Shown here one piece after another: positions 1-3,492 of a DNA stretch of 6,319 bases. Positions within the stretch are counted from its first letter, which is position 1; every line of letters starts with the position of its first letter. The position numbers and the translations under genes were made by a program. The notes under the pieces were generated by a model that searched no databases, had not been told where the DNA came from, and saw only the letters and a program-made list of their open reading frames with translations. Source of the DNA: Acidobacteriota bacterium (GTDB lineage: Bacteria; Acidobacteriota; Vicinamibacteria; Vicinamibacterales; CAVVIG01). Where the stretch lies: contig QHWF01000238.1 of assembly GCA_003222455.1 (NCBI GenBank), positions 1-6,319 of the forward strand, in the 5' to 3' direction.

Positions 1-375
1 ATCCCGACGTTCGAAATTCCCTTCTGGGTCGTGCTCATCGCGAACACCGCCATCGGCCTCGGCACGCTGGCCGGCGGCTGGCGGATCATCCACACGATGG
101 GGTCGAAGATTACGAAGTTGACTCCTGTCGGCGGGTTCGCCGCCGAAACGGGTGCGGCGCTCTCCATTCTGCTTGCGACCCAGATCGGTGTGCCGGTCAG
201 CACCACTCACGCCATCACCGGATCGATTGTGGGTGTGGGCGCCACACGACGGTTGTCGGCGGTGCGGTGGGGCGTCGCCCGACAAATCATATGGGCGTGG
301 CTGCTGACGCTTCCCGCCGCGTTTCTGCTTGCTGAGGGCGCGTACACACTGCTGCGTCTCGCCGGCGCTCAGTAG
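1..375 (+). CDS. pit: PiT-family inorganic phosphate transporter, C-terminal part (5' end outside window)
   Basis: The reading frame is open from base 1 (IPTFEIPFWVVLIANTAIGL) to the TAG at 373-375, so only about the last 124 residues are present. The segment GGWRIIHTMGSKITKLTPVG followed by GFAAETGAA, then ATQIGVPVSTTHAITGSIVG and a V-R-W-G-V-A-R stretch is the C-terminal repeat signature of PiT permeases (PF01384 family). These are inner-membrane carriers that import phosphate, often as a metal-phosphate complex, using H+ or Na+ coupling. The conserved PVSTTH loop belongs to the family's duplicated signature. Two hydrophobic segments are visible: one around the ALSILLATQIG stretch and a final helix (IIWAWLLTLPAAFLLAEGAY). 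An internal GTG at 31 is not a real start, because homology continues upstream of it. The gene converges on mscL with only 19 bp between stops. Pit-like low-affinity phosphate permease versus another PiT member cannot be settled without the N-terminus. Confidence 0.93.
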   Translation: MPTFEIPFWVVLIANTAIGLGTLAGGWRIIHTMGSKITKLTPVGGFAAETGAALSILLATQIGVPVSTTHAITGSIVGVGATRRLSAVRWGVARQIIWAWLLTLPAAFLLAEGAYTLLRLAGAQ

Positions 376-394
376 AATTCTGAATTCGGAATTC
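375..394. repeat. Triple GAATTC palindrome between two convergent stop codons
   Basis: GAATTC occurs at 375-380, 382-387 and 389-394, each separated by one base. The first copy shares its G with the TAG stop of the phosphate permease, and the last copy directly abuts the complement of the mscL TAA stop (395-397). The whole intergenic gap is therefore this AT-rich palindrome cluster. Copies one and three can pair as a short hairpin. No T-tract terminator is visible, so a role in ending either transcript is only possible, not shown. Confidence 0.75.
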
Positions 395-799
395 TTACGT
401 GAGCGGCGACGAGCAGAACGCGCAGCGCCTCGCCGCGATTGGAACTTCGCTCAGGCATTCGGGGCATTTCTTCGTCGTCGGATCGGCCGGGGCTTCGCCC
501 CGGCGCCTCCGCGCGACAATCGCGTTCACCGGAGCGACCACGACAAAGTACACCGCGGCCGCAATGAGGAAAAATGAGACGACTTCGTTCAGGAAGGCTC
601 CAATCAGCAACTGGCTGTTGTTGATGGTCAGCGAAATCGCCGAGAAGTCGGGCTTTCCCACGATTGCCGCAATCAGCGGCGTCAGAAGGTCTTTGACCAG
701 CGCCGTGACGACGGCGCCGAACGCCCCGCCGATGACGACTGCGACCGCCAGATCCAGAACATTCCCCCGCATCACGAACTGACGGAATCCGCTCAACAT
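395..799 (-). CDS. mscL: Large-conductance mechanosensitive channel MscL with C-terminal CxxC...CxxC extension
   Basis: MscL is a pentameric inner-membrane tension valve that opens under hypo-osmotic shock to release solutes. The 134-residue product begins MLSGFRQFVMRGNVLDLAVA, which carries the family's N-terminal amphipathic helix and the FVMRGNVLDLAVAVVIGGAF signature leading into TM1 (about 14-46). TM2 is about 66-95 (LIGAFLNEVVSFFLIAAAVY), with NEVVSFFLIA typical of the family. The periplasmic loop (about 47-65) is short. After a basic stretch (ARRRRGEAPADP) comes KKCPECLSEVP and RRCAFCSSPL, with Cys 112, 115, 126 and 129 spaced like a zinc ribbon in place of the plain C-terminal helix of E. 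coli MscL. I recall such tails in other bacterial MscL proteins, so the tail is probably genuine rather than a frameshift. The ATG at 797-799 is supported by AGGAGGG at 803-809 with a 3 bp spacer. Its upstream region is the inverted-repeat element, so the promoter lies in or near that repeat. Confidence 0.95.
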   Translation of the reverse strand: MLSGFRQFVMRGNVLDLAVAVVIGGAFGAVVTALVKDLLTPLIAAIVGKPDFSAISLTINNSQLLIGAFLNEVVSFFLIAAAVYFVVVAPVNAIVARRRRGEAPADPTTKKCPECLSEVPIAARRCAFCSSPLT

Positions 800-802
800 G
801 GT

Positions 803-827
803 CCCTCCTGACGGGCCGTTCGGCCCG
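803..827 (-). promoter_or_regulatory. mscL Shine-Dalgarno with an adjacent upstream hairpin
   Basis: On the minus strand AGGAGGG (809 to 803) lies 3 bp before the mscL ATG. Immediately upstream, 812-827 forms a perfect 6 bp stem (CGGGCC/GGCCCG) with a 4 nt loop, ending only 2 nt before the ribosome binding site. Such a stem next to a Shine-Dalgarno can affect translation or mRNA stability. Nothing else in the sequence shows that it does. Confidence 0.55.
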
Positions 828-899
828 CGTTCGCGGCCTAGCAGCCCGTGGTGAAAGTCCAGCGTTGCACCGAGGGCGGCGAGGCGCCCCGCTAATCCA

Positions 900-928
900 C
901 CCCACGGCGCAAAGTCCGCGCCGTGGGG
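900..928. repeat. Hairpin 1 of the inverted-repeat element
   Basis: A perfect 11 bp stem, CCCCACGGCGC (900-910) pairing with GCGCCGTGGGG (918-928), encloses a 7 nt loop (911-917). It lies in the left arm and is the inverted counterpart of hairpin 3. It is followed by ACCCC, just as hairpins 2 and 3 are preceded by GGGGC. Confidence 0.8.
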
Positions 929-965
929 ACCCCGGCGGAGCGGCGCGACGACCGCAGAGCGGGGC

Positions 966-994
966 CCCCACCGTGCGTCTTGTGCACGGTGGGG
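966..994. repeat. Hairpin 2 of the inverted-repeat element
   Basis: A perfect 11 bp stem, CCCCACCGTGC (966-976) with GCACGGTGGGG (984-994), encloses a 7 nt loop (977-983). It sits near the middle of the element, in the same orientation as hairpin 3. The inner five base pairs differ from those of hairpins 1 and 3 while remaining fully paired. Confidence 0.8.
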
Positions 995-1056
995 TGCAAT
1001 ATCGGGAATGTATCGGGAATATTTGAGGAAGGAGCAACGCAGTCAGCGGCCGGGGC

Positions 1057-1086
1057 CCCCACCGCGCGTTTTTCAGCGCGGTGGGG
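1057..1086. repeat. Hairpin 3 of the inverted-repeat element
   Basis: A perfect 11 bp stem, CCCCACCGCGC (1057-1067) with GCGCGGTGGGG (1076-1086), encloses an 8 nt loop containing five T (1068-1075). It lies in the right arm. The outer six pairs (CCCCAC/GTGGGG) are identical in all three hairpins. Confidence 0.8.
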
Positions 1087-1198
1087 TGGAGCGGGGATGC
1101 ATCGCCGGCCGAGTGCAGCTGGAGTTTCACCACGGGCTGCTAAGCTGTCCGGCCCGGTTGCCACCTGAAGGCCATTCCACACGCGCGCGCCGCCGGAC

Positions 1199-1207
1199 TG
1201 CTATGAT
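1199..1207 (+). promoter_or_regulatory. Candidate extended -10 promoter for a leaderless transcript
   Basis: TGCTATGAT (1199-1207) matches an extended -10 (TGnTATAAT) with one mismatch in the hexamer. Only 6 bp separate it from the GTG at 1214, which is the usual distance from -10 to the transcription start. The mRNA would then begin at or next to the start codon, without a ribosome binding site. At 17 bp upstream (1179-1184) there is no good -35, as is common with extended -10 promoters. Confidence 0.4.
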
Positions 1208-1213
1208 CGGGGA

Positions 1214-1603
1214 GTGACGTCGGCGAAGAGCCCTGCTCTGCTGCTCATCATCGCGATCGTCGCCGCGCCAGTCGTTCTCGACGCGTGCCTGCTTTCGTGT
1301 GAAACGCCACTCCGAGCCGGCATCTCGAGTGGCGGCGCGCCTGCGTGTCATCATTCTCGCCCGGCCGCCGGCGTTCAGGTCCGAACCTCCGCCGCGGGAT
1401 GCCGACATCATCACTCTGCGGCGAACGGCATCATCGCCGCGCGCGAACAAGGCTTGCGCGACCTGCGCCAGAGCTCGTCCCATTCGGTGTCCGCGATCCG
1501 GGATTCGGTGGACCGTACATCTGCCGGGATCTGTCGCTTGAGTCCACTGCGTCCGATGGATCTTCCTTCTCATTCGCCCGCCGACACTCCTCTCAGAATC
1601 TGA
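1214..1603 (+). CDS. Small exported Cys/His-rich protein, possible metal binding
   Basis: The 129-residue product has a signal-peptide-like N-terminus: Lys5, then a hydrophobic core LLLIIAIVAAPVVL (9-22). LDAC (22-25) follows and resembles a lipobox, but Asp at that position is atypical, so lipidation is doubtful. The mature part carries C25, C29, C45-H46-H47 and C63-x-H65-H66-H67, followed by scattered His and C107. This CxxxC, CHH, CxHHH pattern suggests metal binding. I recall small exported proteins of this layout beside metal-resistance genes in Acidobacteriota, but I know no characterised member. The C-terminal half (80-129) is low in recognisable features. The GTG start is chosen because it gives the full signal peptide and lies 6 bp after an extended -10; no Shine-Dalgarno fits in between. 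It is co-oriented with the outer-membrane protein gene 309 bp downstream and may work with it. Reading frame and signal are clear, but function is an inference. Confidence 0.65.
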   Translation: MTSAKSPALLLIIAIVAAPVVLDACLLSCETPLRAGISSGGAPACHHSRPAAGVQVRTSAAGCRHHHSAANGIIAAREQGLRDLRQSSSHSVSAIRDSVDRTSAGICRLSPLRPMDLPSHSPADTPLRI

Positions 1604-1912
1604 TTACCAGCATCATCGCCGTCCACCCGGACGTTGCTCACGTGGCTCGCGTCGCGCGGGCCGTCAGGGCCGCGCGGCACGGCAGGCTTGAAGGGCGTGT
1701 GAAACCGACACCCTGGCGTTGAAAAAATCACGCGTGGCGTCCGCCTTCAGGCGGATTCTTTCCAATCCGGCTGAAGCCGGACCCCACGCGTGAGTGATTC
1801 TTCACACGCACCCAATTGCTCCGCCTCGTCCTGACGGCCCGTGTGACACGACCCGTCGGGCGATTCGCCGCGGCGGTCTCGATTCTCGCGCTCCACCACT
1901 CAGGAGGGATCC
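1604..1912. other. Intergenic region between two plus-strand exported-protein genes
   Basis: No convincing gene is present here. An imperfect GC-rich stem (GCGCGG at 1654-1659 with CCGCGC at 1670-1675) lies about 50 nt after the upstream stop. It has no T-tract, so it is not a classical intrinsic terminator. The branched palindrome at 1728-1793 takes up the middle. From 1794 to 1900 I see no clear -35/-10 pair. The last part holds AGGAGGG (1902-1908), the ribosome binding site of the next gene. Confidence 0.6.
1728..1793. repeat. Branched REP-like palindrome: outer stem enclosing two hairpins
   Basis: TCACGCGTGG (1728-1737) pairs perfectly with CCACGCGTGA (1784-1793). Inside are two 16 nt hairpins with 6 bp stems and 4 nt loops: TCCGCCTTCAGGCGGA (1740-1755) and TCCGGCTGAAGCCGGA (1766-1781). 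The second, read on the other strand, equals the first except for one swapped base pair. The fold would be a three-way junction. The layout resembles dispersed REP/BIME intergenic repeats. I recall very similar CCGCCTTCAGGCGG/CCGGCTGAAGCCGG palindromes scattered in Vicinamibacteria-type genomes. No REP-associated transposase gene is in the window. Confidence 0.8.
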
Positions 1913-3154
1913 GTGTATCGTCGATTTGTCGCGGCGGCCGCCACGTGCGTGCTCGCGTCGAGCGTGGTCGTTTCGGCCCAGGAACACCAGCACCAGCACG
2001 CCGCGGATCAGGATCAGGAGTCGGCGTGGATGTTCATGCACGACGGCGTGATCGTTGGCTTGATCAATCATCAGGGAGGTCCGCGAGGCGGCGACGAGCT
2101 CAAGGCACCGAACTGGTGGATGGAGATGGCATCGCGAAGGATCGGCCGGGGCCAGCTCACCCTGACCGGGATGTTCAGCCTGGATCCGGCGACGGCCGGA
2201 AAAGCAGGATACCGCGAGATCTTTCAGGTGGGCGAGGCTCTCGACGGACGGCCGCTGATCGATCGCCAGCATCCGCACGACCTCTTCATGCAGCTCGCGG
2301 CGACATGGCGCATCCCTGTCTCCGACGCAACCGGCCTGACGATTGCCGGCGGCCCCGTCGGCGAGCCGGCGCTTGGACCGATCGCGTTCATGCACCGCGC
2401 CTCGTCGGAAAACGTGCCGTTGGCCACCCTGAGCCACCACATCTTCGATTCCACGCACATCGCATTCGGCGTGGTCACGGCAGCGGTCGATCGCGGTCCC
2501 TGGACGCTCGAAGCCTCGCTGTTCAACGGACGCGAGCCGGACGAGCATCGCTGGGACTTCGATTTCGGCAGGCTCGATTCAGTAGCCGCCCGCGTGTGGT
2601 TCCGCCCGGCTCCGGCGTGGGAACTTCAGGTCTCCAGCGGCCATCTTGTCGACCCCGAGCAACTCGAGCCCGGCAACGTCCAGCGAACCACCGCGTCGTT
2701 CTCGTGGTTTTCCCACATTGCCGACGACCGCTTCACGGCCGTGACGATCGGGTATGGCGTGAACGCCGCGCACGACACGAGCCGGCAGGCCGTGTTTGCC
2801 GAGGCGACGCGTCATGCTGGCGCGAGCTCGTGGTCGATGCGGGCGGAACTGCTGCAGGTCGAACGGGATGTGCTCATCGAAGACCGCATTCCGGTTTCGC
2901 CTGGAGGGAACCAGATGCGGGATCCGCTTGGCGCCCTTACCGTCGGCGGAGCACGCGACATCCTCCGCTGGAAGGACGTCGAGGCATCGCTCGGCGGCAA
3001 CGTCACGGTGTATGCCGTGCCGTCTTCGCTCCAACCGACGCATGGTGAGCATCCGGTATCGGTTCAGCTTTTCTTCCGGCTTCGGCCGCCCGCTGGAACA
3101 ATGGGACGGATGTGGAACATGCGGATGGGCAAGCCGATGATGCACGGGAACTGA
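1913..3154 (+). CDS. Predicted outer-membrane protein with His-rich N-terminus and Met/His-rich C-terminus
   Basis: The 413-residue product starts at GTG 1913, 4 bp after a strong AGGAGGG. A signal peptide is clear: RR at 3-4, hydrophobic 6-20, likely cleavage after VSA22. The mature N-terminus begins QEHQHQHAADQDQE, a His-rich patch, followed by WMFMHDGVIVGLINHQGGP. The body has alternating aromatic/hydrophobic segments (e.g. WTLEASLFNG 197-206, SVAARVWFRP 223-232, WELQVSSGHL 236-245, TASFSWFSHI 260-269), as expected for beta strands of an outer-membrane barrel. It ends SVQLFFRLRPP, then a tail GRMWNMRMGKPMMHGN rich in Met and His. I recall proteins with the DRQHPHDLFMQLA and FNGREPDEHRWDFDFG blocks in Acidobacteriota, usually unnamed and near copper-handling genes. 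Methionine and histidine tails fit Cu(I)/Ag(I) binding. Function is therefore inferred: envelope metal binding or efflux-associated protein. The stop codon overlaps the first motif of the downstream repeat array. Confidence 0.85.
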   Translation: MYRRFVAAAATCVLASSVVVSAQEHQHQHAADQDQESAWMFMHDGVIVGLINHQGGPRGGDELKAPNWWMEMASRRIGRGQLTLTGMFSLDPATAGKAGYREIFQVGEALDGRPLIDRQHPHDLFMQLAATWRIPVSDATGLTIAGGPVGEPALGPIAFMHRASSENVPLATLSHHIFDSTHIAFGVVTAAVDRGPWTLEASLFNGREPDEHRWDFDFGRLDSVAARVWFRPAPAWELQVSSGHLVDPEQLEPGNVQRTTASFSWFSHIADDRFTAVTIGYGVNAAHDTSRQAVFAEATRHAGASSWSMRAELLQVERDVLIEDRIPVSPGGNQMRDPLGALTVGGARDILRWKDVEASLGGNVTVYAVPSSLQPTHGEHPVSVQLFFRLRPPAGTMGRMWNMRMGKPMMHGN

Positions 3155-3290
3155 CGGCGCTACCGCTTTAAAGTGCTGGGCGCTATCGCTGAGAGTGCTG
3201 GGCGCTGTCGCTGAGAGTGCTTGGCGCTGTCGCTGAGAGTGCTTGGCGCTGTCGCTGAGAATGCTGGGTGCGATCGTGCAGAGTGCTCGG
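3147..3290 (+). repeat. Tandem repeat block A: 22 bp units, forward orientation
   Basis: Units of 22 bp run at 3172-3193, 3194-3215, 3216-3237, 3238-3259 and 3260-3281, with a truncated sixth at 3282-3290. Each begins AGTGCTKGG and continues CGCTGTCGCTGAG. Units 1-4 are nearly identical; unit 5 has diverged. A partial unit (GGCGCTACCGCTTTAA, 3156-3171) precedes them. GGAACTGACG at 3147-3156 is an exact reverse complement of the conserved core of block B and includes the TGA stop of the outer-membrane protein gene. A 22 bp period is not a multiple of three and there are no unique spacers, so the block is neither coding repeats nor a CRISPR array. Confidence 0.9.
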
Positions 3291-3301
3291 CGGGCTGCGG
3301 G

Positions 3302-3489
3302 TTCCGAGCACCATGCAGCGTCAGTTCCGAGCACCCTTCGCCGTTAGTTCCAAGCACCCTATAACGTCAGTTCCCAGCACTCTACGGCGTCAGCTCAATG
3401 CACCCTGCAGCGTCAGTTTCCAGCACACTGCCCCGTCAGTTCCGAGCACTCTACAGCGTCAGCTCCCAGCACCGTACAGCGTCGGTTCC
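3302..3489 (-). repeat. Tandem repeat block B: 23 bp units, opposite orientation to block A
   Basis: Eight 23 bp units start at 3302, 3325, 3348, 3371, 3394, 3417, 3440 and 3463. The constant part runs from CGTCAG at the end of one unit into TTCCnAGCAC of the next; about six bases after AGCAC vary from unit to unit. Read on the minus strand, each unit (AGTGCTCGGAACTGACGCTG plus three bases) is homologous to block A (AGTGCTGGGCGCTGTCGCTG plus two). The blocks therefore form one repeat family in head-to-head inversion. The junction is GTGCTCGG (3283-3290), 13 bp, CCGAGCAC (3304-3311). A last core copy with one mismatch (3480-3489) stops 3 bp before the stop codon of the cytochrome gene. Confidence 0.9.
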
Positions 3490-3492
3490 CCG

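Larger units (their letters stand above)
839..1142. mobile_element. About 304 bp non-coding inverted-repeat element (MITE/REP-cluster-like)
   Basis: The left end (839-870) and the reverse complement of the right end (1113-1142) match base for base, except for one substitution and one 2 bp indel. Both begin TAGCAGCCCGTGGTGAAA. Similarity continues inward with gaps: the left arm to about 935 resembles the right arm back to about 1050, including the GCCGGCGA-like and CCCCGCT/CCACCCCAC blocks. The element thus has imperfect ~95 bp arms around a centre of about 115 bp. TA stands at both outer boundaries, which could be the end of the repeat or a TA target duplication as used by Tc1/mariner-IS630 type elements. 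No convincing reading frame fills it and no transposase is present, so it would have to be a non-autonomous element or a dispersed intergenic repeat. It occupies most of the 414 bp gap between mscL and the next gene. Confidence 0.6.

Noticed and set aside
369..1133. 254-codon minus-strand frame across mscL and the inverted-repeat element
   Set aside because: It runs through mscL in another frame and through hairpins. MscL homology fixes the real frame.
1654..1675. Intrinsic terminator after the Cys/His-rich gene
   Set aside because: The stem is imperfect and no T-tract follows it.
1728..1793. tRNA or other structured RNA gene because of the cloverleaf-like fold
   Set aside because: There are only two inner hairpins with symmetrical 6 bp stems, no T-loop or anticodon features, and the two arms are mirror copies. 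It fits a REP-type repeat.
1816..3048. 410-codon plus-strand frame overlapping the outer-membrane protein gene
   Set aside because: The overlapping frame 1913-3154 has a signal peptide, a strong ribosome binding site and recognisable family blocks. This one is Arg-rich and out of frame with it.
3172..3485. CRISPR array
   Set aside because: Units are contiguous at 22-23 bp with no unique spacers of regular length, no leader and no cas genes, and they invert orientation halfway.
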